64,000 bases of DNA. Origin: a virus. Location: the IMG/VR virus record IMGVR_UViG_3300042392_001493, positions 1 to 64,000 of that record; one strand, written 5' to 3'. How positions within the stretch are numbered: the stretch's first letter is position 1; each line of letters begins with the position of its first letter. The notes under the pieces are model-generated. The model searched no databases, had not been told where the DNA came from, and worked only from the letters and a program-made list of their open reading frames with translations. A program made the translations under genes and the position numbers. Of the stretch, positions 37,942 to 48,653 are shown in pieces.

Positions 37942-40900
37942 ATGGATAATAAATCTCCAATACTTCATACTTCAGAAAGAGTATTTTCTACTAGAGAACA
38001 AGCTCGTATTATTAGATCTGAAGCCTTAGAAATTTTAGAAAAAGCAAACGAGTTCTCTTCCACATCACGTCGTGTAAGTAAAAGATCTGCTTATAAAGTA
38101 ATTGCTAGATCTCTTGCTAAAAGCAAAGGACTTCCTTTTTCCATTCGTAAGTATCAAGCTTTTTCTGAGCTATCTACATACATAGCATTAGCTAAAAATA
38201 ATAAAGTAGTAGGACTTACTGCTTTTAATACAGATTTACTTCCAATATCACACCCAAGATCAACAAGAGCTCATTCAATGACTGCAGCAGCAGTACGTCA
38301 GGCTCAGATTAATTGGGTAATAGACGATCCAAAGCTTAAAGATGACTCTGTAAAGACTCTACTAGCTTCAGCAATGATGTCTCACCCAGATTCACCAGAG
38401 CACATATATGCAATGAAGCGCATAGAACTTCTTCCACAAGGAACAGTTCCTCTTCAAGCTTTAGTTGCAGCATACGGAGATGGAAACTCTCGAGCCGCCC
38501 GTTCTGCTCGTGCAAAGCTACAGCGCCGTGACCGTAAGGGTCGATTCGCAGAGATGTTTGGAACATTTAAACTTATTCTTGGTCTTCGTGATGGCGGTAA
38601 GGCAAGTGCTACAGGTCGCATCTTAGGTCAAAACATCTTTAGTCCAGATCTTCTTGATATGGAACTTCCAGATGGTCGTATTGCAGCAGTCCCAATTTCA
38701 CAAGGTGAGCAGCCAGAAGCTTTCCTAGATGACTCAAGCGATGAAGCTCGTAAAAATGGTTATGTAAGAGCATCAGATTTAGATATTGATGATAATGCAC
38801 CAGTAGTTCCTGAAGACAGCCTAGCTTTTATGGAAGCACCATCGGGTTTTCGTTCAGATAAAGATTATAAAGGTCCAGGAAATAAATATACAGATGAATC
38901 ATTTGATGTAACAGTTTTTGATGGGCCAAGCCCACAAACTCGTGACCTTATTGATGCAGCAATTAAACGTAGTAGAGAATTAGATTTAGAAGATCCTCGT
39001 CAAGTAAAGCTTGGAGAGGATGGAAAGCTTTGGGATCCAGATCGTAAACTTTTTGCTGTTAATAAGCGTGGAGAAAACACTCAGTTTGCTTTTGCACAAA
39101 ATTGGAAAGATGCTTTAGCTGAAATTTCTCGTAAAGAAAAAATAGACGATGAAGAAAAATTTGAGCAGGGCGAAGAAGAGGAATCAGTTGCTTTAGCTAA
39201 AGATCTTAAAGGTGGAAAGAAAAAAGCAGCTAAGAAAACAGAAGAAAAAGCAAAACTTCCTTCAGACCAATTTAAATACAACGTACCAGAGCGCTCTTTA
39301 GAATTAGATCCAAACTACAACTATATTCCAGAAGGATCTGAAGACGATCCAGCAATGCTTGCTGCAATGCAAAGTGAAGATGAACTGCAAAACGGTCTTG
39401 TTGATGCTTTAGAGCCTGTAAATTCAAAAACACCTGCAACTGGTTTAGGTCGTCTTGAAGATGAAAATGGGGAAGAGTTTGAAGTACCAGCTGAGGCAAT
39501 CCTAAGTGCAATCTCCGAGCAAGGTGGAGATACAGAGATGGCTCTTGCAAAAGCTTATGACACGATCAACAATAACTCTGAAAACGAAAAAGCTTTAACT
39601 GAATCTCGTTCAAAGGAAAGAAAAGAAAAAGCAGCAGAGCCTAAAGAGTTAGATGAAGTTTTTGATGAGGTAGTTTCAAAAGAATCAGAAACACCAGAAA
39701 AGCCAGTTGCTGAAATCTCTGAAGAAGACGAAACTGTAAGCAATGAAGATATGTTAGAAGCTTTAAATCGAATACCAGCTTTAGCGGGTCTTTCTAGGGC
39801 AGAAAAACAGTCAGTAATTGATAACGATGACTACATGCCGTTTATACCTAAAAACGAAAATATTAATTTTCCTGAAGGAATGTATACGCCTTTAGAGTCT
39901 TCTAAAGCTGATAAAGAAGAAGCTGTTAGTTTAGCTTCAGTTAGAAATTTTTCTGATGATGACCTTATTAAAGGTCTTGACGATTCCATTAAAAATGGTG
40001 GAAGCTCAGATGTATTAACTCTTGATGAAAATGGGGAGTTTGTCCCTTCTTCAGTTTCTGCAGAATCTTGGCGTGATGCCATTGCATTGCGTGGTCAAGA
40101 TGCAAATAGAGTTCTTAAAGATATTGCTAACGGCACATTAGATTTAGCTAAAGAAAAGAAAGAATCAGAAAGTCGTGCTCGTAAGAGACAGCAGGAAGCC
40201 GCTAAAAAAGGGCAAAAGCGCAGAGATAATTTACGAAAAGCTTTAGGTTTTACAAAAACAGATAGTTGGAATGATTTAGATATTCTGAATCCAATTTTAA
40301 GAGCTCAAAATCTATTTGGTGATGATCCTGACTATGAAAAGGACCTCAACGATCTTATAGAGTCTTACAAGTCTTTCTTAGAAGGAAAAGATTTAGACAA
40401 ATATGATGATGCAGAAGCAGCATTAAAAGAGTTTAAAGAAGCTGTAGATTCTACAACTTCTGACGATGAGAAATATCAAAAACTTGTAGATGCAGTTAAA
40501 GAATCTATTAATGATTCTTTAGAATCTATTGAAGGTTGGAGAGAGCGTAACCCGAATCCTTTATCTGAAGATATTTCAGAAGATGAAACAGATACAGGAA
40601 AAGTATCGGTTCCAGAGACTCTTCCCGAAGGTTGGGGTCTTGTAGAAGGAACAGATAACCAAATGGTCTCCGATAAAAAAACTGGAGACATTATTGGTTA
40701 TCAAGATAGAGAAGGTACTAAACCTCACTGGTACATCATTACTGATGCAAACATAGATAATGACTCAACTGACGAATTTCCTAGTTTTGAAGATGCACTT
40801 AAGTATTGGAATGATAATTACAAAGATGTAGAACGTGTGTATCCTGAAGGAACTCCTGCAGGTGAGTATGACGCTACACAGCAAGGTAAAATTGATGAAG

Positions 40901-43900
40901 AAATTCTTGAAGAAGAAGAAAAAGAAGCCGCTGGCGCTCCTCCATCAGGTCCCCCACCAACTGACGGAGACGAAGGACCTCCAAAAAAGATAATTACATA
41001 CAAGCGTTCTGGAAAGCGAACACTGCTTCGTGGCGGTAAAGGAGCTCCTTTCCGTGACAAAGATATTGCAGACTTCTTAGCTGAAAATGGTTTTACTTGG
41101 TCTGACACCGTAGAACGTGATGGTAGAACTATTAACGTTAAGGCACAAACAGCACTACAAGAAGATAAAGAGTTTAAGGCTTTTGCCCGTGAGCTTCGTG
41201 ATCGTTTTAATATTGATTTACAGCCTCGTTCTGGACAAGACCCTATTGATTTTGATTCAGAGGATGAAGTAGATGAGACTGCTGCTACAACAGAATCAAC
41301 ACCAGTACCTCCATCTTCTGAATTAAAAGATAAATTAATAAAGCGTGATGGAATTCAAATGATTAAAATCACTGGGCCAAACGGAGAAGAGATTGAAACT
41401 CCAGTATTTAATCTTGCTGGTCGCCCTATCGTGTTAATTAATGTTAACGGAGTACGAATGCCGTTTTATATTAGCACAGGTAGCGGAGGAAAGAAAAATG
41501 TTCCTGTAGGAAAGTGGTACCCAATATTTGGAATTGGAGCTGACGGATGGTTTAACAAGGGCAACGAAGAAGAAATTAATGACTACTTTGGAAGCCCAGA
41601 ATTAAAAGAAGCAGCAGAGTGGCTTAACGCAAACATCGGGGATATTCGTAAAGAAAATATGCCAGAATTTGAAGATCTTACTGACGAGCTCCGTGAACAA
41701 GTAAATCAAGATTTAACGCCTGGTCGCTACTATGAAAACGCTATTGTTTATGGAAATAGAGCAATTGCACTTGCAAAAATTAGTGGAGATGAAGAAAGAG
41801 TAAAGGAAGAAGAAGATCTTCTTAAGAAAAACTTAGATGAGGCAAAAGCGCTTAAACGTTTAGAAGACGCTATATTTGGAAAAGACAGAGAAAAAGAAGA
41901 CACTGAACCTGTTGAAGGAGATGAAACAACTTCTGAAACCGTAGAAACTCCAGAAGTTATACTCGACGAAGAAACAGAAAAGCCTTCCAGAACTCCTAAG
42001 CCAGAAGAAACTATTGTTGAAGAAACTATTGTTGATGTAATAACAGAAGAGGGACCAAAGCCCACTGTTGACGATCTAGTTAATAAAGTAAAAGATAAGT
42101 TAGAAAGTGACGATAAAGTTTCAGGGAACTTTGGTACCAGAAAAGATATGATCTCTAAACTTATGTGGTTTAAGTGGGGTGCAGGAGCTTACAGAAATGA
42201 GTCTCAATATATTCGCTCTTCTATGAAAGATTATAAGAAAAAACTAGAAAATCTTTCTGATCAAGACATGATTGATATGTTAAATCTTTATTATGACGAG
42301 ATGGATGCCATTATTGCTGATCAAAACGAGCGAAAAGAAAGAAGTCGCAAGCTGGCTGATGCTCGTGCTAGAAAACGTAAAGAGCGTGAAGACAAACTTC
42401 TCGAAGAATCTGAAGATAAGCCTGAAGAAACTTCAACCGAAGAAGAGACTCCAAAAGTAGCTGAAGAAAAACCAACTCCTCTTTCCGTTAAAGATAAAGA
42501 AGTTCTTAAAGCACTTGTTGACAGACGTCGCAAAATACAAAGAAAGATTGATAGAGCAGATCTTTCCGAAGAAACAACTCCAGCTCAGAAAAAAGCTCTT
42601 AAAGATGAGCTAGATGAAGTTACCAGAATAATTGATGAAATTGTTCTTGGTGAGAGACCAGCAGAGTCAGTAGAGGTTCCTACTGAAGAAACTTCTACAA
42701 CTGAAGAAGTAACTCCAGAAGCTTCAAAGCCAATTAAGACCTCAGTTCGTGGCGCAGATCTTCAACCAGGCGATGTAACTGTCAATGATTTCTTCACAAT
42801 TACAAATGTTGAAGGTGGGTATAAGAAGACAGTTAAAGGCGTAGAAGTACCAGCATCAATTGTTAGCGGCTACTACCCAGGATCTGTTGAACAATCAAGC
42901 AAGCTTTGGGCAGATGACACATTGTTTGATGTTTATCGTGGTGCAACTCCTCCAGAAAAGGGAGACTTACCAGAACTTCGTCAACCAAAGCGTGAAGATT
43001 TTAGAGGGGATAGCCCAGGCTACAATGAAGCAAGAGCCAAATACGATGAAGAGTTGGATCGTCGTAAATCAACATGGACTCCTCCAACAGACGTCGAGTC
43101 TGTATCTACTGCTCAAGCTCCTAGAGCTTCTATTGTTTCGGTTAAAGCTAGGGACCTTAAACCAGGAGATATTACATTTAGCGTAAATGAAAAAACTAAA
43201 GAATTAGAACGTTTCTTTGTTGTAACAGAAGTTCTTGAAGAAACGAGAGAATATGTAAGACCAGACAATGGCGAAGTAGAAATAAAAGCAATTGTTCGTG
43301 GTTACTATCCTGGACATACAATCCAAGAGAATGATTGGAATGAAGGAGCAATAATTAGCGCTATCAGAGGAGAGTCTGAAGCTAATATGCCAAAATCTGG
43401 TGACAAACCAGAAATTGAAAGAATTCCAAATGGAACTTTAAAGGGCAAAGAATATTTTGAAAAGAGAGCTGAAATTGAAGAAGCCCGCAGAGAAGCAGGT
43501 AAGGATTACAAACCATCAGTATCTCCTGCTTTAAGCAAGCCTGATCGTCCAAACAGACCAGCATTTTTCGGGTCAGCTGAAAAACTAACAAAACTAAAAG
43601 ATGGCGCTGCTATTTGGGAAGCTCTTAAAGACGAAAGAGTTGTTTACTTTGACTTTGAAACGGTAGGCACTGGTCGTTTTGATTATGATGATCCAGATGC
43701 ACCTATTCAACTTGCTGCATCTTTATATGAAAAAGGTAAAAAAGTTGGCGAAATAGATCTCTTTATGAATCCTGGACAACCTCTAGATGACTACTACTAC
43801 ACAAAAGAACGGTATGTAGGAAAAACTAGAATAGTAGAGCCTTACCTTGATGAAAATGGCAATAGAGCTCTAAATCCAGAAAAAGTTATTGACAATAAAG

Positions 43901-46900
43901 GTGTAAAAGTTGATGACGAGTGGTTATCTACTCAACCAAGCATTGAAGATCAGCTTCGTAAATTTGCAGAATTTATTGGAAAAGACGCAATTTTAGTTGC
44001 TCATAACGCAGAATTTGATACAAACACTTTTGAAAAGTGGGCCAAAAAATTTGGAATTGAGTATTCTTTCGGTGGAGTTATTGACACTATTGAAATAGAT
44101 GCTGCTAATAAAGGTGTTGCTAGAGGTAGTTCTCTTGTAACTGTTGCAAAGAAGGCTGGAGTTGATGCAAAAGATAAGCAGTGGCACAATGCCGTGACAG
44201 ATTCTGAAGTTCTTCCAATAGTTTTAGAAGATCTTCTTAAGAAAATGAAACCAGAAAATAGAGAATTTGAGCCAGAACTGCGTAAGGCAGAATATGAAAG
44301 TAAACTTGAACAATATGAAAAAGATTTAGCTGACTTTAAAGCCCAAGGAGATCAACCTGAAGCTGTTTCACCATCAACCTTTGGTTCAGATGGACCTACA
44401 GATAAAGTAACAGATTACGCTCACGTTTCTATATTCGGAGACATTATTAACGAAGCTTGGGCACTTGATGATGAGAATACCTATGCAGTTAATGGTGGAG
44501 GATCTGTTGTAGTTGACGAACTACAAATTGGAGATATTCTTGAAGGTACATCAGGATTAGTTGAAGTTGTAGATATTCAAATTGACCCAGAAAACTCTGA
44601 CAAACTTATTATTTATCGCAAGAGATTAAGAGATGGAAAACCTTTTTCAGAACGTGTAGAACCTTCTTCAACTCCAGGAGTTGGTTGGGCTAGAGGAAAA
44701 GTACTTAGAGGAGTAGTTCGTCGTAGATCTTCTATTGGCAAAATTAAACCTGAAGATATTAAAGACATTCTGCCAAAACCAATACCAAGCGACCCTACTC
44801 CAAAAATTTCAGAAAAACAAAAGCCAGTCAAGGGTCAAGAGGTTACAGACCCTCAAGCGGCTTCAGTTGTTGCAGATGCTATTGAAACTATTACATCTGG
44901 AGCTAAGTCTGGTAAAAAAGTTAAAGAAGCAATTAAGGATCTTAATATTGACGAAACAATTAAAGATCAGGTTATTGCACGAGAAGGCTCTTCTAAGTTC
45001 CACATAGACGCTAACAACGTAGCCATAAAAGCTGGAGATAGAGTTAGAAACGTTAAAAATGGAAGAACTGGAACAGTGTCGGTTTTCTGGGAAGAGTACG
45101 GAAAAAATAAATACAAAAATTATCTCAAGGTCAGATATGATGACACTAAGAGAAGAGAAAATGTTAGTGCTAGCAGCTTAGAAGTATTTAACCTTGATGA
45201 TGGAGATAACATCCTTTCTTCTGGTGTGGAAGATATGGGAATGGGAATGTCTATTCCAGAAGGTCCTACTACCAGAGGTTTAGTTTCATCAATAGTTGAT
45301 GCAAAGGATCTTAAGCCTGGAGACAAGCTAGACCCTAGTGGAAAAACTACGATTCATAAGATGATGATTAGAGACGACAAAGTTTATACTGGCAAAAAAA
45401 CTAGAGGTTCTAGAGGAGGCGGCGGCGACGTTTACCTTTTAACAGATAAGGTAAAGGTTTGGAGAAAACCTGAAGATACTCCAGAAACTCCAATGGGTAT
45501 GGCACTTCCAGACATGGGAGCTGAAGTTTATGACATGGCACCGCTTTCTGAAGAAGGTTCAGCTGTTCCTAACGCTCTTCCAGAAGATAACTACGAATAT
45601 GCAGGAGAAAAATTCCCTCCTACAGCCGAGCAACGAAATGTAGTTACAGCAATTATGACTGGTGATAACGTCGTTGTTCGTGCCTTAGCTGGTACAGGTA
45701 AAACAAGCACACTCACACTTGCTGCTCGTCGACTTCTTGAGGAACAACCTAAGAAAAAGATTGTTTATATTGCATTTAACAAAACAGTACAGATGGAAGC
45801 AGAAGGCAAGATGCCTAAAAATGTTGAATCACGCACAGGTGATTCAATTGCTTTCCAAGGTGTAAGCAACGATATTCGTCAAAAATTTTTAAACCAAAAG
45901 GGTAAAACTGCAAATATGAAGCTTCGTGCTGAAGATATTGCAGACGAGCTTGGAATCAAACCAACTGGTGTAAAACTTAAGGGTGTAGAAGTAAGTCTTT
46001 CTTCACGAGAAATCCCAGCAATAATTAAGCAAGCAGTTAATAACTTTTCAATTAGCGCAGACGATGAGCTTGGTGCTAAACATTTTACAGAAGAGCTTGA
46101 TGAAGTTCCTCGCTCATTTGTAGAGTATGCCAATGCTTATTGGGACGATCTAAACAGTCCTGCAGGAGTATTTGGTATCAACAATGCTCACATTACAAAA
46201 ATTTGGGCGTTAAGCAATCCAGATTTAGGTTCTATTGGCTCTGGAATGAAAACTCCAGCAGATGTAATCTTTTTTGATGAAGCTCAAGACATTAACCCAG
46301 TTATTGCAAAGGTTATTGCCGATCAAACTATTCAAAAAGTTTATGTTGGCGATGGAAACCAAGCAATCTATGCATTCCGTGGAGCAGAAGACCAGTTAGA
46401 TAGGACAACAGCTAAATGGGATCTTCCACTAACTCAATCTTTCCGTTTTGGCCCTGAAATTGCTGGAATGGCAAATCGCTTCCTTACTCAACTTGATTCT
46501 AAGTACCGCGTTGAAGGTTCTGGGTCAAAAGGTGAAGTAGTAGATGGAATGGAAGATCCAGATGTTGTAATCACCCGTACTAACTCTGGTGGATTCCGAG
46601 CAATGATTGAACTTCTTGATGCTGGCAAGGTTGTTGGAATTACAAAAGGAACAAAAGACGAATTAGAAAGCCTTGTTCTTAGTGCTTCATGGCTTATAGG
46701 AGACCAGACAAAGTTTAAAAAGCCAACAATGCACCCAGATCTTGCAGAATTTAAAAATTGGTCTGAGGTAAAAGAAGCTGTTGAAAAGGGCGAAGGTAGA
46801 AAAGTAAAAGCCCTATACGATTTAGTTGTACAAAATGGAATTGGATCTATTAAAGATATTCTTAGCAGAGTAAAGGTTGCTACACCTGAGTCTGAAAAGA

Positions 46901-48525
46901 AAGACCTAAAACCATCATCTGATTTTAAGAAGATTACTTTAGATCAAGCTGAAGATGGAGCTAAGGGTTCTATTGGAGAAGGTATTAATTATGAAGTTAA
47001 AGATAAAGCAATTCGTCTTTCTGGTAATGGAACATTTAAAGGTAAGGACAAAATTAAAGATCAAAATTTCCGTTGGGATGCGACAGGTAAGCAGTGGTTT
47101 AAAGAAGTTGAAGACGATTTAGATCGTCAAAAAGCTATTAATGACCTACGCAGAGGTGTAGGAGGTTTTGCACCTGATGCAGGTGAAGAAGAAGATGAAA
47201 TTGATGTAATTGTAACCACTGCACATAAGTCAAAGGGCTTACAGTGGAACAACGTTCGTATTTTTGATGACTTCTGGGGTCCTCGTACAAACAAAAAAAC
47301 TGGCGAACTTGAAATGCCAGTAGACGAGGAACTTCGTCTTGCATATGTTGCACTTACTCGTGCACAGAAAAAGTTAGATCCAGGTCCACTTAATTGGATT
47401 AAAGAATACACTGAAGATGAAGACGAGTCTCCAAAGAAGCCAACTGCCGTAGAAACAGCTATGGGAATGGCTCTTCCTACTGAAAAAGTAACTGAAGATG
47501 AGTTTAATGAAAGCACTGTTAAAACAGCTGAAAAAATTGATCCAGCTGTTGAAAAAGTTGCTAATGCAATTATTGAAGCAATCGAAAGAGGAACTGTCCC
47601 ATGGCAAAAGCCTTGGACTGGTGGAGGATTCCTTCCAACTAGCGTTGCTACAGGTAAAACTTATGAAGGATCAAACATCCTTGTTTTATGGGCAGCTATG
47701 GAAAAGAATGGCTGGACAGACAACAGATTCCTTACATACAATAAAGCAGAAAAACTTGGCGGAAATATTCGTCGTGGTGAAAAGGGAACTCAAGTTATCC
47801 ACTGGCCACAAATATTTAAAGAGGTTGAAAAGCCAGACGGTACAAAAGAAAAAGTTCGTGTCTATCGACCACCTACAATTCGTACAGTCTTTAACGTAGA
47901 GCAAGCTGAGAATATTGATCTTCCAGCAATTGTAAAGGGAGAACCAATTCCAGTTACAGAAGGCGAAACAGCAATTCTTGAAGCATACAAAGACAAGCCA
48001 GAAATTCTATTTGTAGCTCAAGATCAAGCTTTCTATAGCCCTATAGATGACATTATTAAGCTTCCACAACGTGAGCAGTTCAAGTCTGAGCAATCATTCT
48101 TTGAAACTCTTGTTCACGAATTAGCGCATAGCACTGGTCATAGGTCACGTTTGGATAGAACAGAACTTCTGGACAATTATGGAAAGCACTTAGAAAGCCG
48201 TGGTGAAGAAGAGCTTATTGCAGAAATTACCGTTGCACTTGTTGCAGGTCGTCTTGGTGTAAAAATTGACTTCGAAAACGTTGCAGCATATGCCAAGTCT
48301 TGGCTACCAGCTGTAAAAAATAATCCACAGATGATCGTTAAAGCAGCAAAACAAGCTCAAAGAGCAGTTGACCATATGCTTGGAAAGCAAGAAGAGCCAG
48401 AAGGTCCTGTCGATGAAGACGGCAATCCAATTGGCAGCGGAGTTGGAAGTGAAGGTAAAACTGGAGAAGAGATTGCTGCAGAGAAAAAAGCTGAACCTGA
48501 AAACAAAGATGAAAGGACTGTATAA
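37942..48525 (+). CDS. Giant polyvalent protein: exonuclease, SF1 helicase and ArdC-like domains
   Basis: 3527 residues. N-terminal part: HSMTAAAV (about 111), RDRKGRFAEM (about 195), then some 1300 residues of acidic, low-complexity linkers with small beta modules. LQPGD/LKPGD modules lie near 1602 and 1736. A DEDDh exonuclease spans about 1890-2095 (YFDFETVG, HNAEFDT, HNAVTD). An SH3/KOW-like module is near 2364. A UvrD-type helicase spans about 2545-3150 (Walker A GTGKT near 2583, DEAQD near 2778, HKSKGLQW, YVALTRAQ). ArdC-like ssDNA-binding and zincin parts follow from 3190 (ERGTVPWQKPW, HELAHSTGH near 3392). Encoded between portal and protease; probably packaged and injected with the DNA. 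Confidence 0.88.
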   Translation: MDNKSPILHTSERVFSTREQARIIRSEALEILEKANEFSSTSRRVSKRSAYKVIARSLAKSKGLPFSIRKYQAFSELSTYIALAKNNKVVGLTAFNTDLLPISHPRSTRAHSMTAAAVRQAQINWVIDDPKLKDDSVKTLLASAMMSHPDSPEHIYAMKRIELLPQGTVPLQALVAAYGDGNSRAARSARAKLQRRDRKGRFAEMFGTFKLILGLRDGGKASATGRILGQNIFSPDLLDMELPDGRIAAVPISQGEQPEAFLDDSSDEARKNGYVRASDLDIDDNAPVVPEDSLAFMEAPSGFRSDKDYKGPGNKYTDESFDVTVFDGPSPQTRDLIDAAIKRSRELDLEDPRQVKLGEDGKLWDPDRKLFAVNKRGENTQFAFAQNWKDALAEISRKEKIDDEEKFEQGEEEESVALAKDLKGGKKKAAKKTEEKAKLPSDQFKYNVPERSLELDPNYNYIPEGSEDDPAMLAAMQSEDELQNGLVDALEPVNSKTPATGLGRLEDENGEEFEVPAEAILSAISEQGGDTEMALAKAYDTINNNSENEKALTESRSKERKEKAAEPKELDEVFDEVVSKESETPEKPVAEISEEDETVSNEDMLEALNRIPALAGLSRAEKQSVIDNDDYMPFIPKNENINFPEGMYTPLESSKADKEEAVSLASVRNFSDDDLIKGLDDSIKNGGSSDVLTLDENGEFVPSSVSAESWRDAIALRGQDANRVLKDIANGTLDLAKEKKESESRARKRQQEAAKKGQKRRDNLRKALGFTKTDSWNDLDILNPILRAQNLFGDDPDYEKDLNDLIESYKSFLEGKDLDKYDDAEAALKEFKEAVDSTTSDDEKYQKLVDAVKESINDSLESIEGWRERNPNPLSEDISEDETDTGKVSVPETLPEGWGLVEGTDNQMVSDKKTGDIIGYQDREGTKPHWYIITDANIDNDSTDEFPSFEDALKYWNDNYKDVERVYPEGTPAGEYDATQQGKIDEEILEEEEKEAAGAPPSGPPPTDGDEGPPKKIITYKRSGKRTLLRGGKGAPFRDKDIADFLAENGFTWSDTVERDGRTINVKAQTALQEDKEFKAFARELRDRFNIDLQPRSGQDPIDFDSEDEVDETAATTESTPVPPSSELKDKLIKRDGIQMIKITGPNGEEIETPVFNLAGRPIVLINVNGVRMPFYISTGSGGKKNVPVGKWYPIFGIGADGWFNKGNEEEINDYFGSPELKEAAEWLNANIGDIRKENMPEFEDLTDELREQVNQDLTPGRYYENAIVYGNRAIALAKISGDEERVKEEEDLLKKNLDEAKALKRLEDAIFGKDREKEDTEPVEGDETTSETVETPEVILDEETEKPSRTPKPEETIVEETIVDVITEEGPKPTVDDLVNKVKDKLESDDKVSGNFGTRKDMISKLMWFKWGAGAYRNESQYIRSSMKDYKKKLENLSDQDMIDMLNLYYDEMDAIIADQNERKERSRKLADARARKRKEREDKLLEESEDKPEETSTEEETPKVAEEKPTPLSVKDKEVLKALVDRRRKIQRKIDRADLSEETTPAQKKALKDELDEVTRIIDEIVLGERPAESVEVPTEETSTTEEVTPEASKPIKTSVRGADLQPGDVTVNDFFTITNVEGGYKKTVKGVEVPASIVSGYYPGSVEQSSKLWADDTLFDVYRGATPPEKGDLPELRQPKREDFRGDSPGYNEARAKYDEELDRRKSTWTPPTDVESVSTAQAPRASIVSVKARDLKPGDITFSVNEKTKELERFFVVTEVLEETREYVRPDNGEVEIKAIVRGYYPGHTIQENDWNEGAIISAIRGESEANMPKSGDKPEIERIPNGTLKGKEYFEKRAEIEEARREAGKDYKPSVSPALSKPDRPNRPAFFGSAEKLTKLKDGAAIWEALKDERVVYFDFETVGTGRFDYDDPDAPIQLAASLYEKGKKVGEIDLFMNPGQPLDDYYYTKERYVGKTRIVEPYLDENGNRALNPEKVIDNKGVKVDDEWLSTQPSIEDQLRKFAEFIGKDAILVAHNAEFDTNTFEKWAKKFGIEYSFGGVIDTIEIDAANKGVARGSSLVTVAKKAGVDAKDKQWHNAVTDSEVLPIVLEDLLKKMKPENREFEPELRKAEYESKLEQYEKDLADFKAQGDQPEAVSPSTFGSDGPTDKVTDYAHVSIFGDIINEAWALDDENTYAVNGGGSVVVDELQIGDILEGTSGLVEVVDIQIDPENSDKLIIYRKRLRDGKPFSERVEPSSTPGVGWARGKVLRGVVRRRSSIGKIKPEDIKDILPKPIPSDPTPKISEKQKPVKGQEVTDPQAASVVADAIETITSGAKSGKKVKEAIKDLNIDETIKDQVIAREGSSKFHIDANNVAIKAGDRVRNVKNGRTGTVSVFWEEYGKNKYKNYLKVRYDDTKRRENVSASSLEVFNLDDGDNILSSGVEDMGMGMSIPEGPTTRGLVSSIVDAKDLKPGDKLDPSGKTTIHKMMIRDDKVYTGKKTRGSRGGGGDVYLLTDKVKVWRKPEDTPETPMGMALPDMGAEVYDMAPLSEEGSAVPNALPEDNYEYAGEKFPPTAEQRNVVTAIMTGDNVVVRALAGTGKTSTLTLAARRLLEEQPKKKIVYIAFNKTVQMEAEGKMPKNVESRTGDSIAFQGVSNDIRQKFLNQKGKTANMKLRAEDIADELGIKPTGVKLKGVEVSLSSREIPAIIKQAVNNFSISADDELGAKHFTEELDEVPRSFVEYANAYWDDLNSPAGVFGINNAHITKIWALSNPDLGSIGSGMKTPADVIFFDEAQDINPVIAKVIADQTIQKVYVGDGNQAIYAFRGAEDQLDRTTAKWDLPLTQSFRFGPEIAGMANRFLTQLDSKYRVEGSGSKGEVVDGMEDPDVVITRTNSGGFRAMIELLDAGKVVGITKGTKDELESLVLSASWLIGDQTKFKKPTMHPDLAEFKNWSEVKEAVEKGEGRKVKALYDLVVQNGIGSIKDILSRVKVATPESEKKDLKPSSDFKKITLDQAEDGAKGSIGEGINYEVKDKAIRLSGNGTFKGKDKIKDQNFRWDATGKQWFKEVEDDLDRQKAINDLRRGVGGFAPDAGEEEDEIDVIVTTAHKSKGLQWNNVRIFDDFWGPRTNKKTGELEMPVDEELRLAYVALTRAQKKLDPGPLNWIKEYTEDEDESPKKPTAVETAMGMALPTEKVTEDEFNESTVKTAEKIDPAVEKVANAIIEAIERGTVPWQKPWTGGGFLPTSVATGKTYEGSNILVLWAAMEKNGWTDNRFLTYNKAEKLGGNIRRGEKGTQVIHWPQIFKEVEKPDGTKEKVRVYRPPTIRTVFNVEQAENIDLPAIVKGEPIPVTEGETAILEAYKDKPEILFVAQDQAFYSPIDDIIKLPQREQFKSEQSFFETLVHELAHSTGHRSRLDRTELLDNYGKHLESRGEEELIAEITVALVAGRLGVKIDFENVAAYAKSWLPAVKNNPQMIVKAAKQAQRAVDHMLGKQEEPEGPVDEDGNPIGSGVGSEGKTGEEIAAEKKAEPENKDERTV

Positions 48526-48653
48526 TGGTTACTAAGTCAGATAAAGAAAAGTATGCTGAGCTCGTTGCCGCAGCTTATAAAAAGTTGATGGATATTGCCG
48601 AGTCAGACCCTAACGCTGTCGAGGCAGATGAAGACGAAATGGAGGAACTATGA
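48525..48653 (+). CDS. Very small acidic protein (42 aa)
   Basis: MVTKSDKEKYAELVAAAYKK with an acidic end. Starts on the last base of the giant gene's stop (TAATG) and ends overlapping the next ATG, with GGAGG between, so it is a coupled link in the operon. Confidence 0.6.
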   Translation: MVTKSDKEKYAELVAAAYKKLMDIAESDPNAVEADEDEMEEL

